This document shows, in pieces, positions 24,938 through 33,855 of a stretch of 64,000 nucleotides of DNA. Numbering within the stretch: the first letter of the stretch is position 1; every line of letters begins with the position of its first letter. A program made the position numbers and the translations under genes. The notes beneath the pieces are model-generated. The model saw only the letters and a list, made by a program, of their open reading frames with translations, made no database searches and had not been told where the DNA came from. This stretch comes from Halothiobacillus sp045689735. Its GTDB lineage: Bacteria > Pseudomonadota > Gammaproteobacteria > Halothiobacillales > Halothiobacillaceae. Location: NCBI RefSeq assembly GCF_045689735.1, contig NZ_CP142685.1, positions 434,001 through 498,000 of the forward strand, given 5' to 3'.

Positions 24938-27568
24938 CTACTCGGTGGTGCATCGGCGGTGCCATTGATAAATCAGGTCGAGCGCGGCACGCGGGCTGAG
25001 CTCATCCGGTTGGAGCGCGGCGATTTCGCCGATCAGCGGATGCGGTTCCGGCGCGGCAACCGGCGGCTCGGGCAGATCGAACAGACTCAGTTGCGGCGAG
25101 GGAGACCGGGCAACCGGCGCTTGCGCTTCGAGTTGTTTGAGCAGTTGCCCCGCCCGCCGAATGGCCTCCTTGGGCAGCCCCGCGAGGGCGGCGACTTTGA
25201 TGCCGTAGCTCTGGCTTGCCGCACCCGGCTTGACGCTGTGCAGGAAAATCAGCTCGTCCCGGTGGGTGACGGCATCCAGATGCACATTGTGGGCGGTCGG
25301 GAAGGATTCGGGCAGTTGGGTCAGCTCGAAATAATGGGTGGCGAACAGGGTGTAGGCGCGGTTGTGCCGCAGCAAATGTTCCGCGACCGCCCAAGCCAGC
25401 GCCAGACCATCGAAGGTGGAGGTGCCGCGACCGATTTCGTCGATCAGCACCAGCGACTGCTCGGTGGCGGTGTGCAGAATCTCGGCGGTTTCGGTCATCT
25501 CGACCATGAAGGTCGAACGCCCGGAGGCCAGGTCATCCCCGGCGCCAATGCGGGTGAAAATCCGGTCGATGGGGCCGATGCGCGCGGCGCGGGCAGGCAC
25601 CAGGCTGCCGATATGCGCCAGCAGCACGATCAAGGCTGTTTGCCGCATATAGGTTGATTTTCCGCCCATGTTTGGCCCGGTAATCAGCAGCAAGCGCCGT
25701 TCGGGGGAGAGGTCGGTATCGTTGGGGGTAAAGGGCGTGTCCCGCAGGGATTCGATCACCGGATGCCGGCCTTCCTGAATCTCAATGCCTGGCTCATCGC
25801 TCAACTCGGGGACGACCCAGCCCCGGCGGTCGGCTTGCGTGGCGAGGCTTTGCAGCGCATCGAGTTGAGCCAGGGCATCGGCGAGCTGTCGCAGTTCGCC
25901 TTGTGCGCCCGCCAGCCGGTCGAGGAGCGCCATGAACAACTGCTGCTCTCGTGCCAGGGCGCGATCCCGGGCGGAAAGTACTTTCTGCTCAAAGGCTTGC
26001 AACTCTTCGGTGGTGTAGCGCTCGGTCGATTTCAGGGTCTGCCGCCGGATGAATTGCGGCGGCATCGATTCGGCCTGGGCGCGACTCACCTCGAAATAAA
26101 ATCCGCTGACCCGGTTGTAGGCTACTTTCAGGCTGGCGATGCCGCTTTGATCCCGCGCCCGCGCTTCGAGCGCGCTGAGCGCCTCGTCGGCATGGGTGGA
26201 GAGCTGGCGCAGTTCATCGAGTTCGGCATCGAAACCTGGGGCGATGACGCCGCCATCCCGCAGCCAGACCGAGGGCGTGGGTTCCAGCGCCCGGCTGAGC
26301 TGATCGAGCACCTCGGGCGGTGCCGCAGCGAGGGTTGCCGCCAGATTCTGCCAACGCGGGGCATCCAGTCGGTTGATCTGCCGGACGAGATCGGGCAGGC
26401 GCGCGAGGGTGTCGCGCAGGCCGGATAAATCGCGCGGTCGGGCGCTCCGCAAGACGATCCGGGTGGTGATGCGTTCAATATCGGCGAGGCCGCTCAAGGC
26501 GCCCCGGAGTTCGTCGCGCGGGCTGCGGTCGAGCAAGGCGACGATCGCCTGCTGGCGATGGCGCAATTCGACCCGGTCGCGCAGGGGCCGGGCCAGCCAG
26601 CTTTTCAGCAGGCGACTGCCGTGTGCGGTGAGGCTGTGGTCGAGCTGGCCGATCAGCGTGGCGGCGCTTTCCGCCCCCTCCGCGCCAGCAAACAGTTCCA
26701 GATGGCGGCGGGTGTTGCGGTCGAGCCCGAGGCTGTCCTGTTCCCGCTCGATCCGCAGGCCGGTGAGGTGCGCGGTGGCATTGGCCTGAGTGTAATGGGC
26801 AAAATCGAGCAGCAGGGCGGCGGCACCCAGGCAGGGACGATGCGCCTGATCCACGCCAAAGGCGGCGAGATCGTGGATTTGCCAGCGCGCTTTCAGGCTG
26901 TCCTCTCCGCGCAGGGGATCGAACTGCCACAGCGGGCGGGCGCGCAGGCGTTGTCCCGACAGACCGAGCGCGCGGGCGGCATCGGGTGATTCCGCCCAGG
27001 CTTCTGGCAGCAAGACTTCGCGCGGGTTCAGTCGGGCGAGTGCGCCGGTGAGGTTCGGGGCGGGTACCCGCAGGATGGCGAGATCTCCGGCGGATAAATC
27101 CAGATGCGCGAGGGCGAAGGCGTCGGCCTCTGCGGGGTGGTCGACCACATGCCCGCGCGCGCTCAAGGGGGCAATGGCCACGATCCGGCAGCCTTCCCGC
27201 TGATCGAGCAGCGCTTCATCGGTGAGTGTGCCGGGTGTGACGATCCGCACGACTTCGCGCCGCATCGGCCCTTTGCCGGTCACTTCCCCCAGTTGTTCGC
27301 AAATGGCGACGGATTCGCCCGCCCGAACCAGCCGCGCCAGATAGTTTTCATAGGCATGCACCGGCACCCCGGCCATGGGAATCGGCTGCCCGGCGGATTG
27401 CCCGCGGGTGGTGAGGGTCAAATCCAGCAACTGGGCGGCGCGCACGGCGTCGTCGTAAAACAGTTCGTAGAAATCGCCCATCCGGTAAAACAGCAGCGCG
27501 TCGGGGTGCGCCTGCTTGCTCGCCCAGTATTGCTGCATCATCGGCGTGTGTTGAGACAGATCGGACAT
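24938..27568 (-). CDS. mutS: DNA mismatch repair protein MutS
   Basis: Recognises base mismatches and starts repair with MutL. At 876 aa it is full length. The mismatch-reading Phe-x-Glu lies in RMGDFYELFYDDA (near residue 36). The ATPase core shows TGPNMGGKSTYMRQ (Walker A), LVLIDEIGRGTSTFDGLALAWA (Walker B) and the FATHYFELTQLP loop. A C-terminal helix-turn-helix tail is present. It is divergent from pncC across a short gap; mutS beside cinA/pncC is a known pseudomonad-type pairing. recA is not in the window. Confidence 0.97.
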   Translation of the reverse strand: MSDLSQHTPMMQQYWASKQAHPDALLFYRMGDFYELFYDDAVRAAQLLDLTLTTRGQSAGQPIPMAGVPVHAYENYLARLVRAGESVAICEQLGEVTGKGPMRREVVRIVTPGTLTDEALLDQREGCRIVAIAPLSARGHVVDHPAEADAFALAHLDLSAGDLAILRVPAPNLTGALARLNPREVLLPEAWAESPDAARALGLSGQRLRARPLWQFDPLRGEDSLKARWQIHDLAAFGVDQAHRPCLGAAALLLDFAHYTQANATAHLTGLRIEREQDSLGLDRNTRRHLELFAGAEGAESAATLIGQLDHSLTAHGSRLLKSWLARPLRDRVELRHRQQAIVALLDRSPRDELRGALSGLADIERITTRIVLRSARPRDLSGLRDTLARLPDLVRQINRLDAPRWQNLAATLAAAPPEVLDQLSRALEPTPSVWLRDGGVIAPGFDAELDELRQLSTHADEALSALEARARDQSGIASLKVAYNRVSGFYFEVSRAQAESMPPQFIRRQTLKSTERYTTEELQAFEQKVLSARDRALAREQQLFMALLDRLAGAQGELRQLADALAQLDALQSLATQADRRGWVVPELSDEPGIEIQEGRHPVIESLRDTPFTPNDTDLSPERRLLLITGPNMGGKSTYMRQTALIVLLAHIGSLVPARAARIGPIDRIFTRIGAGDDLASGRSTFMVEMTETAEILHTATEQSLVLIDEIGRGTSTFDGLALAWAVAEHLLRHNRAYTLFATHYFELTQLPESFPTAHNVHLDAVTHRDELIFLHSVKPGAASQSYGIKVAALAGLPKEAIRRAGQLLKQLEAQAPVARSPSPQLSLFDLPEPPVAAPEPHPLIGEIAALQPDELSPRAALDLIYQWHRRCTTE

Positions 27569-27631
27569 CGGTATGGCGGCCTTTCTGGCGTACAGTGAAG
27601 GGGCATAGTGTACGCAAGAACGAGGACAGAC

Positions 27632-28159
27632 ATGAGTGGAACCCCAGGGGATTTGATCGAACGGGCGACCCGGCTTGGGCAGGCATTACAGGCGGGGGGC
27701 TGGCGCATCACCACGGCAGAATCCTGCACCGGTGGCAGCCTGGCCGCCGCGCTGACCGAGGTGCCCGGCAGTTCGGGCTGGTTCGATTATGGATTCGTCA
27801 CCTACAGCAACGCGGCCAAAACCGATTTGCTCGGCGTGCCGCCAGTTATTTTCGCCACCGACGGGGCGGTGAGCGCGGCCTGTGTGACCGCGATGACCTT
27901 GGGCGCGATGACGCGGGCGAAGGCGCATCTGGCGGTGGCGATCAGTGGGATCGCCGGCCCGGGTGGGGGCACACCCGACAAGCCGGTGGGGACGGTCTGG
28001 CTGGCCTTTCGCTGGCGTGCTTCCCTCTCGGTGGCGCCCTTGGCGGCCGAGGTCGAGGTTCAGCGGCTGCAACTGCCGGGGGATCGGGCGGCGGTGCGTG
28101 CACAGGCCGTGCAGCAGGCTTTGGATTTTCCCCTGCACTGGCTGAATCGGAATGAATGA
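27632..28159 (+). CDS. pncC: Nicotinamide-nucleotide amidohydrolase (CinA C-terminal type)
   Basis: A 175-residue PncC enzyme that deamidates nicotinamide mononucleotide to nicotinic acid mononucleotide for NAD recycling. Family motifs: TTAESCTGGSLAAALTEVPGSS with the catalytic Ser/Thr region, YGFVTYSNAAKTDLLGV, AISGIAGPGGGTPDKPVGTVW. It lacks the N-terminal MoeA-like domain of full CinA. CGAGGA at 27621-27626 favours ATG 27632 over an in-frame start at 27608. Confidence 0.92.
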   Translation: MSGTPGDLIERATRLGQALQAGGWRITTAESCTGGSLAAALTEVPGSSGWFDYGFVTYSNAAKTDLLGVPPVIFATDGAVSAACVTAMTLGAMTRAKAHLAVAISGIAGPGGGTPDKPVGTVWLAFRWRASLSVAPLAAEVEVQRLQLPGDRAAVRAQAVQQALDFPLHWLNRNE

Positions 28160-28243
28160 ACTTATTAGAATAGATTTATATTCAATAGTGATGATTATTT
28201 TTCCGGCATGATTTTGTGGTTAATCTGAACCCTGTTTTTCCCG

Positions 28244-28272
28244 TGGTTATTGTTTTTCATTGTGGATATAAA
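28244..28272 (+). promoter_or_regulatory. Candidate promoter for the acetate-type transporter
   Basis: A TATAAA box (28267-28272) sits 17 bases after a weak -35, TGGTTA (28244-28249), about 110 bp before the transporter start, in an AT-rich gap. The -10 box is good and the -35 box poor, which suggests activator control. Confidence 0.3.
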
Positions 28273-28383
28273 CTGCGCTGCAATTCTTGTGTGGTGCCCG
28301 TGGGTGGGTGATTGCAAAAGAAGAGATTAATTTTCTGGTGGTAATCAGGAAATGACATTCAAAAACAGAGCAGGAGAGATTGA

Positions 28384-28929
28384 ATGAAAGACCCTCTGGC
28401 CATTGGGCTGTTCGGATTTGCTGTGCCGTTATTTATTTTGTCCGCGATGTTTGCCGGGTATATTCCCATGGCCGGTATCGGGACATTGCTCGCCATGGCA
28501 TTAGGCTTTGGCGGTGCGGCGATGTTCGTGGGTGGTGTGCTGACATTCCAGATCGGTAATTCGTATGTGGCCACTGCATTTTTTACCTATGGTGCCTTTT
28601 TTGTAACTTTGGCCTTGGCGGGGAATAGTGGTGCCCTCGTGGCAACGATGAAAGACGCGCCCCAATTGCTCAGTGTCTGGTATTACCTGATGGCAGTCAT
28701 TACCGCCATTTTCTGGCTGCCGGCATTCCGGTTGAATATCGGCCTGGTATTGATGTTTGGTGCGCTCATGCTGGGATTCATTATGCTGGGCATGGGCAGT
28801 ACCCATAATGGCGCGCTGCTGTTATTGATTACTTCGGGCCTTGGTTTCTATTTGGGCGCGGTGCATGTGATCAACCCCGTGGTTGGCCGGGCGTTGTTGC
28901 CTGTGGGTAGCCTGGCGAAAAAGGCGTAA
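28384..28929 (+). CDS. Acetate/succinate-type transporter, GPR1/FUN34/YaaH family
   Basis: A 181-residue inner-membrane protein with six hydrophobic segments. It carries the family N-terminal signature in the form DPLAIGLFGFAVPLF and the conserved stretch TFQIGNSYVATAFFTYGAFF. Relatives such as SatP take up acetate and succinate. CAGGAGAG precedes ATG 28384. It is monocistronic: an AT-rich 224-bp leader with a candidate promoter comes before it and a hairpin terminator after it. Codon use is richer in A/T than in most neighbours. Confidence 0.85.
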   Translation: MKDPLAIGLFGFAVPLFILSAMFAGYIPMAGIGTLLAMALGFGGAAMFVGGVLTFQIGNSYVATAFFTYGAFFVTLALAGNSGALVATMKDAPQLLSVWYYLMAVITAIFWLPAFRLNIGLVLMFGALMLGFIMLGMGSTHNGALLLLITSGLGFYLGAVHVINPVVGRALLPVGSLAKKA

Positions 28930-28991
28930 TGGCTTTGACAGACGCCAGCGTCCGCATGATCCCTGCCTGACACTCCTCCGTCGGTAGGTTT

Positions 28992-29023
28992 TGCCTCGGG
29001 TGTGTCGCATCCGGGGCATTTTT
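28992..29023 (+). terminator. Rho-independent terminator after the transporter
   Basis: TGCCTCGG (28992-28999) pairs with CCGGGGCA (29011-29018) with one G-T pair and an 11-base loop, followed by TTTTT. Confidence 0.75.
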
Positions 29024-29054
29024 ATTGCGTGAAATCCCTCAGTGATTCCGTGAT

Positions 29055-29086
29055 TTGACGTGGTTTTGCATAGAATGAATTATAGA
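29055..29086 (+). promoter_or_regulatory. Candidate promoter for the Cys-rich outer-membrane protein
   Basis: TTGACG (29055-29060) is a good -35 box. The AT-rich run ending TATAGATAAT provides several possible -10 boxes; the best by sequence, TATAGA (29081-29086), is 20 bases away, longer than ideal. It lies between the transporter terminator and the next gene. Confidence 0.3.
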
Positions 29087-29167
29087 TAATCAAGCTAATC
29101 AGTAGGTTATATTCTGGCATGCTTACTGCTGCCTCTTCGGTTCAATTTTTCAGCCGGAGGAGGCGTC

Positions 29168-30214
29168 ATGCGTGTCATGAATCATCAATCATCGGTGCTT
29201 GGCGGGTTGTTGGCGGGTGTGCTGGTGACGGTGCCGCTGACCAGTTGGTGCTGTGCGACCTGTGGTTGTACCTTGCAGACCGATGCCGCGATGGGACAGT
29301 CGAATGCGCCGGGTTTTTCGGTCGGTTTGCAGTATGACTACATCAACCAGAACCAGTTGCGTCATGGCTCGTCATCCATTGATCCGACGGCGGTGGCAGG
29401 CATCCCCGATCAGGAAGTGGAACATCAGACCATCAACCATTACACGACGCTGACGCTCGATTACGCGCCGAATGAGGATTGGCGTTTTCGACTGGCATTG
29501 CCGTGGATCAGCCGTGATCACACGACCTACAGTGCCAATCCGACGCTGCCGCTCTCGCCCGATCAGCTCAGCCGCGCGCAGTTTTCAGCGTTGGGCGATG
29601 TCCGGTTGATCGCGCAGTATCAGGGGCTGCTGTTGACGCGCCGTCTGGCGCTCCAGTGGGGGGTGAAGCTGCCGACCGGGCGTTTTGGCGGGCCCGATGC
29701 CAGCGGTACGGGCGTGGTCGGTCGCAACCCGGTTTTGTTTGCGGACGGGGGTAATGCCGGGGGCGAGCTGCTGGATACCAGCCTGCAACCGGGCACGGGC
29801 AGCACCGATGCGCTGCTGGGTCTGAGTTATACCCAGCCGCTGAATGAAGCGTTCGATGTGTTCGGCAGCGCGCAGTTTCAGGCCGCCTTGTGGCACCGGC
29901 TGGATCAGTCGGGAGCGGGTTACCGTCCGGGGAATCAGGTCAATCTGAGCGTGGGGGCGCGCTACGAAGCCAACCTGCGTTTCGTGCCGCAGATCCAGTT
30001 GAATTTGAGCCATAAAGCGGCGGATCAGGGGGCGCTGGCCGATACGGACAACACCCGGGGTACGGTGCTGTATTTGAGTCCCGGCGTGAGCGTGGCGCTG
30101 GCGAAACAACTCCAGATTTATGGCTTCATCCAGGTGCCGGTGGCCAGTCAGTTGAGTGGCTATCAACTCGCGCCGCGCTGGACCGCGACGGTCGGCGCGG
30201 GTTATTCGTTCTGA
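29168..30214 (+). CDS. Outer-membrane beta-barrel protein with N-terminal Cys cluster
   Basis: A 348-residue exported protein. A hydrophobic signal (residues 8-26, LGGLLAGVLVTVPLTS) leads into a Cys-rich start, WCCATCGCTLQTD, then repeated amphipathic beta strands (FSVGLQYDYIN, YTTLTLDYAPNEDWRFRLALPWIS, LALQWGVKLPTGRFGG, VNLSVGARYEANL) and a terminal Phe (VGAGYSF), as in outer-membrane barrels. It resembles barrels annotated as porins or phenol-degradation MetA-like transporters, but no specific function is supported. GGAGGAGG before ATG 29168 is a strong ribosome site. It stands alone, convergent with the RpfE-type gene (18-bp gap). Confidence 0.75.
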   Translation: MRVMNHQSSVLGGLLAGVLVTVPLTSWCCATCGCTLQTDAAMGQSNAPGFSVGLQYDYINQNQLRHGSSSIDPTAVAGIPDQEVEHQTINHYTTLTLDYAPNEDWRFRLALPWISRDHTTYSANPTLPLSPDQLSRAQFSALGDVRLIAQYQGLLLTRRLALQWGVKLPTGRFGGPDASGTGVVGRNPVLFADGGNAGGELLDTSLQPGTGSTDALLGLSYTQPLNEAFDVFGSAQFQAALWHRLDQSGAGYRPGNQVNLSVGARYEANLRFVPQIQLNLSHKAADQGALADTDNTRGTVLYLSPGVSVALAKQLQIYGFIQVPVASQLSGYQLAPRWTATVGAGYSF

Positions 30215-30232
30215 GCCCGCTTGCGGCGAGCG

Positions 30233-31258
30233 TCAGCCCAGCCGCCCCCACAGATTGCGCCAGCCCGGCAGGGCGCGGGCACCCGCGCCGGTATCGAGCC
30301 GGATTCTTGAACGCCAGCCTGCGGGCAGGCTGGCCAAGCATTGCTCGACCGTGCGAAGCGCCTGTTGCCAGCCCGCAAAATCGCCTTCGAGCAGGGCGTA
30401 GGCGGGTTCCGTCCAGACGAGGTGCAAGGGGCTCTCCGGGTTCTGCTGGATGGCTTCGATGAGGGATTCGATCGCGCGGCTGTCGATCAGTTGACTTCGA
30501 CCCGGCCAGCAACCGGCGAGACTCGGTAGATCCGTGAACAGCGTGCCCGCGCCGGGGGTGGCCGCTGGGTTCACCGTGGCCGGGAAGGGGCTGCGCGCCC
30601 AGAGCCACAGGCTGTTCATCTCCGGTTGCCCGCGCCGGGCGCGCTCGGCATTGACCGGGTGACTGTAGAGCCACATTTGCAGTTCGGTGAGCCAGCGGCG
30701 CAGCGCGCGCCGTTCATCCCCCTCGAAGAAGCTCTGGGCGCTGCGATTGAGTGCCTCGCCCAGTGGCGGCAATGCCGCGTCGCCCAGTGGGCTGTCCGGC
30801 GGGATCGCGAGATACCATCGACCACTCGGGGCGGTGAGCAGATGCAGCGCATCCTCGGCCAGAAAGGCGCGTAAATCGGTTTCGAATGCCCTGCGTTCGT
30901 CGGGCGTCAGTGCCAGAAACCGCTCACCTAATACCACGGCCGTGTCGATGCCCGCCTGCAGATGAACCGGATGCAAAAACGCGAGCGAGCTGCCGGTCGG
31001 CAGTGTGGCGGTGGGCGCGGTGGCCAACGCGGGCTGTGACTGACATTCGGCCAGCCAGGCGGCGCTGGCACGGACGACGGTGCCGGGCAGCAGACGAGCC
31101 TGCGCGTCCTGAGCCGGGTCGTTGCGCACCGCCGAGGGGGGGTGCCGTTGTAACCAACGGTTCAGCCAAGGGGTCTCTTCCGGTCGGAGCCAGGTCGCGC
31201 CCTCTTCGTCGGGGGGCGGGTTGAGCCCCGGAATGAAGCAATCCAGTACAGGGCTCAT
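30233..31258 (-). CDS. RpfE-type protein (COG4255, phosphoglycerate-mutase-like)
   Basis: A 341-residue protein matching the RpfE-type family often annotated as a phosphoglycerate-mutase-like protein. Family hallmarks are the stretch GRWYLAIPPDSPLGDAAL, the core LTELQMWLYSHPVNAERARRG and MNSLWLWARS, and a C-terminal aspartate-poor domain. Activity is unproven. ATG 31258 overlaps the stop of the phosphatase gene (ATGA), so it is the last gene of the ampD-ampE run. In Xanthomonas, rpfE lies near recJ, prfB and lysS; here those are about 20 kb away. Confidence 0.72.
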   Translation of the reverse strand: MSPVLDCFIPGLNPPPDEEGATWLRPEETPWLNRWLQRHPPSAVRNDPAQDAQARLLPGTVVRASAAWLAECQSQPALATAPTATLPTGSSLAFLHPVHLQAGIDTAVVLGERFLALTPDERRAFETDLRAFLAEDALHLLTAPSGRWYLAIPPDSPLGDAALPPLGEALNRSAQSFFEGDERRALRRWLTELQMWLYSHPVNAERARRGQPEMNSLWLWARSPFPATVNPAATPGAGTLFTDLPSLAGCWPGRSQLIDSRAIESLIEAIQQNPESPLHLVWTEPAYALLEGDFAGWQQALRTVEQCLASLPAGWRSRIRLDTGAGARALPGWRNLWGRLG

Positions 31259-31902
31259 GCGGGGTAGGGCGGCTCGATCAGCTCGGCCGGTAACTGGTTG
31301 TTCAAGCCCATGAATTGCCAGGCGCCCCGCTGGAAGCCCAGGCTCAACAGGGCGGCCAGTTCGGTTTGAAAATGGCGGATGCTCTGCAAGGGGGCCTGGC
31401 TGGCATGGGCGGCGGCGGCGCGCATGACCACCGCGTGCGCGACGATCAGCAGATGCTTCCCCTCGGCTGCGCGGGCGTGCCGTTCCAGCGCGGTGGTGAC
31501 GCGGGTATAGAAGGCGTCCATCGGTTCCGCGCCGGGCGGGCGGCCCTGAACCGGGTCGGCCTTGAAGGCACGGTATTGCTCAGGGAAGCGTTCGGGGATT
31601 TCGTGGTGGGCATGGCCTTCCCACACGCCGAAGCCGATTTCGCGCAGGTCGGGCTCGATCACGAGCGGCAGGCCGCGCTCTTCGGCGAGGGCTTCGGCAA
31701 ATGCGCGGCAGCGGGTCATCGGCGAACTGATGATCGCATCCCAGGTATCCGTGCCCCGGCTGTGGCAGTCGGCAACGCGGGCGCGCAGTTGTGCCCAGCC
31801 CAGGGGGCTGAGCGGGTCATCGACCTGATCGCCGCGATAGCGTTTGCCGCCCTCGGGCGCGCCGTGGCGCAACAGGTCGATCTGGCAGCCGGTCGTCGTC
31901 AT
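31255..31902 (-). CDS. Histidine phosphatase family protein (CobC-like)
   Basis: A 215-residue phosphohistidine phosphatase of the phosphoglycerate-mutase branch: LLRHGAPEGG with the catalytic His near the N-terminus, SSPMTRCRAFAEAL, the acidic REIGFGVWEGH, and VAHAVVMRAA with the second His. The nearest named type is alpha-ribazole phosphatase (CobC), but no cobalamin genes are nearby, so the substrate is open. ATG 31902 overlaps the ampE stop (ATGA); an ATG at 31911 is also possible. Confidence 0.85.
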   Translation of the reverse strand: MTTTGCQIDLLRHGAPEGGKRYRGDQVDDPLSPLGWAQLRARVADCHSRGTDTWDAIISSPMTRCRAFAEALAEERGLPLVIEPDLREIGFGVWEGHAHHEIPERFPEQYRAFKADPVQGRPPGAEPMDAFYTRVTTALERHARAAEGKHLLIVAHAVVMRAAAAHASQAPLQSIRHFQTELAALLSLGFQRGAWQFMGLNNQLPAELIEPPYPA

Positions 31903-32762
31903 CGCAGCCATCCATTCAGGGTGAACAGCGCAATCAGGCCAAGGCCGAGGATGACGACGCGCAGCACGATGGCGCTGGCCGCTTTCACCCAACGCGCCTG
32001 GTCGATCAGGCAGGAGGGCGTGTCGCCACAGTCATCGGCACGGGTGAGTTCCAGCGCGGCATGGCCGACGCGGCCGATCAGCGCGGCATTGGCTGCGGGC
32101 AGGGGCTGCTCGGGCACGGCGGGATCGAGCCAGGCATCCAGCCCCCGGTTGAAGCCGCCAGCGAGCAGCAGCAGGGCGGCGTACAGGCGGGCGGGTAGCC
32201 AGTCGAACAGCCCTTTGAACCACCGATAGGGCGCGGCGGCGGGGTGATCATTGCTGGCCTGCCATTCGATCAGCCGGTACAGCAGGGCGACGACGATGCC
32301 CCCCACGGCAAACCAGAACAGCACGGCGAACCATTCGGCAAAGCCCAGCACGATGATGCGCTCGGCGAGTTGCTGATCATTGGTGCGGGCGCGGGGCAGG
32401 CCGAGTTCGATCGAGCAGGCATCGGCGGCGGATTCATCGGCGTTCAGGCAGGCTTGGGCGAGTTCGCTGCTGCGGCGTTCGGCCTGCTGGGGCGCCACGA
32501 GGAGCAATAACAACCCGAGACTGACGGTGCCCATCAGAATCAAACCGAAGCCCTGCGCGGGGAAACTGTAGAGCAGGAGCCCGAGCAGCAAGGGCAGGCC
32601 AAACACGATCAGCGCGGCGGCGACCGGCGCCGGCAGCGTCTGGCTCAGGCGATCGTTCAGTCGGGCAAGCCCCCGGCGGCAGCGTTGCTCGGCGCGCCAG
32701 TGCGCCAGCGGCGAGAAAAACCGTTCGAGCACGAAGACGATGAGGGCGATGAAAAGCGTCAT
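31899..32762 (-). CDS. ampE: AmpE/CobD-like membrane protein
   Basis: A 287-residue inner-membrane protein starting MTLFIALIVFVLERFFSPLAHWR, the typical AmpE opening. Hydrophobic segments occur at about residues 1-15, 45-85, 145-170, 205-225 and 265-285. AmpE is proposed to act in signalling of beta-lactamase induction; the biochemical role is unclear. It follows ampD by 32 bp, the classical ampDE pair. No ampC or ampR is in the window. Its stop overlaps the phosphatase start. Confidence 0.88.
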   Translation of the reverse strand: MTLFIALIVFVLERFFSPLAHWRAEQRCRRGLARLNDRLSQTLPAPVAAALIVFGLPLLLGLLLYSFPAQGFGLILMGTVSLGLLLLLVAPQQAERRSSELAQACLNADESAADACSIELGLPRARTNDQQLAERIIVLGFAEWFAVLFWFAVGGIVVALLYRLIEWQASNDHPAAAPYRWFKGLFDWLPARLYAALLLLAGGFNRGLDAWLDPAVPEQPLPAANAALIGRVGHAALELTRADDCGDTPSCLIDQARWVKAASAIVLRVVILGLGLIALFTLNGWLR

Positions 32763-32794
32763 GGGGTCAGTTCCGAAGTAAACCGTGGGCGGGA

Positions 32795-33355
32795 TCAGGC
32801 AATCGCCAGACCCTCGGGCAGGCGACTGGCCAGGCGTCCCCAATTGAATGCGGGGCCGGGGTCGGTTTTACGACCCGGGGCGATGTGTTCGTGTCCCCGA
32901 ACGGCGGCGAGGCTCGGGTAGCGTTGTTTGAGGGCGTGCAGCACCGCGTCGAGCGTGTCGTATTGCACGGCAGTGTAAGCCAGCGTGTCGGTGCCTTCCA
33001 GCTCGATGCCGATCGAGAAATCGTTGCAGCGGGTTCGGTCGCCGAAGCGGGATTCCCCCGCATGCCAGGCGCGCCGGGTGAACGGCACGAACTGAATCAT
33101 CCCGCCATCGCGGCGAATCAGCAGGTGCGCGCTGACCTTGAGGGCGGCAATCCCGGCGTAGTAGGGGTGCGCGTTCGGGTCGAGCCGGCTGGTGAACAGT
33201 GCTTCGATGCCGTCGCCGCCGAATTCGCCGGGGGGCAGCGAAATGCCATGCAGCACGATCAGGCTGAGATCGCGCTCATCCGGCCGGTCGTCACAAAACG
33301 GCGAGGGCACGAAGCGCACGCCGCTCAAGGTTTCGGTTTTCGGATCCACGATCAT
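32795..33355 (-). CDS. ampD: 1,6-anhydro-N-acetylmuramyl-L-alanine amidase AmpD
   Basis: A cytoplasmic zinc amidase of peptidoglycan recycling that cuts the peptide from anhydro-muropeptides and so keeps AmpR-type induction low. The 186-residue protein shows zinc ligands in IVLHGISLPPGEF, RAWHAGESRF and the C-terminal GHEHIAPGRKTDPGPAFNW, as in AmpD. GGAGG seven bases upstream supports ATG 33355. The gene diverges from the CMD-family gene over 116 bp that contains a TAGAAT box on this strand and TACAAT on the other. Confidence 0.94.
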   Translation of the reverse strand: MIVDPKTETLSGVRFVPSPFCDDRPDERDLSLIVLHGISLPPGEFGGDGIEALFTSRLDPNAHPYYAGIAALKVSAHLLIRRDGGMIQFVPFTRRAWHAGESRFGDRTRCNDFSIGIELEGTDTLAYTAVQYDTLDAVLHALKQRYPSLAAVRGHEHIAPGRKTDPGPAFNWGRLASRLPEGLAIA

Positions 33356-33471
33356 GTCAGCATCCTCCGGCGATCGACCCGCGATGGGGTGGGTACATTC
33401 TAGCGGGCAGAGTCCGTACAATCCTGTCACCGTCCAAATTCCCGTTACCGCAAAAATTCAGAGAGTAGCAG

Positions 33472-33855
33472 ATGAGCGATGACACGCCCCGCGCGCGCGG
33501 TGAAGCCATTTTATCGGTTCTGAATCCCGATTCTGCCGCCGCGCAGCAGGCCGCTTTGGCGGAGATCGCGCCGGAGGTCAGTGCCTGGGTGACGGAATTT
33601 GCCTACGGCACGGTCTATGCGCGCCCTGGCCTGGGGCTCAAAGAACGGGAACTGGTGACGGTCGCGGCGCTGGCGGCCATGGGGCATACCCCGGCACAGT
33701 TGCGGGCGCATCTGCGCGCGGCGCGGCGGGCGGGCTGGTCGCAGGCGGAGCTGATCGAGGCGTTGATGCAGCTCACGGTGTATGCGGGCTTTCCCGCCGC
33801 CATCAATGCCCTGATGATCGCCCGGGCAGAATTTGCCGAGGAAGCCCAGCCGTGA
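33472..33855 (+). CDS. Carboxymuconolactone decarboxylase (CMD) family protein
   Basis: A 127-residue all-helical CMD-family protein (FAYGTVYARPGLGLKERELVTVAALAAMG, then AELIEALMQLTVYAGFPAAINA). The AhpD-type CxxC is missing, so peroxidase activity is unlikely; it resembles the gamma-carboxymuconolactone decarboxylase branch, whose members often have unknown substrates. No aromatic pathway genes are near. Its stop overlaps the recB GTG (GTGA), so it is transcribed with recB. Confidence 0.85.
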   Translation: MSDDTPRARGEAILSVLNPDSAAAQQAALAEIAPEVSAWVTEFAYGTVYARPGLGLKERELVTVAALAAMGHTPAQLRAHLRAARRAGWSQAELIEALMQLTVYAGFPAAINALMIARAEFAEEAQP

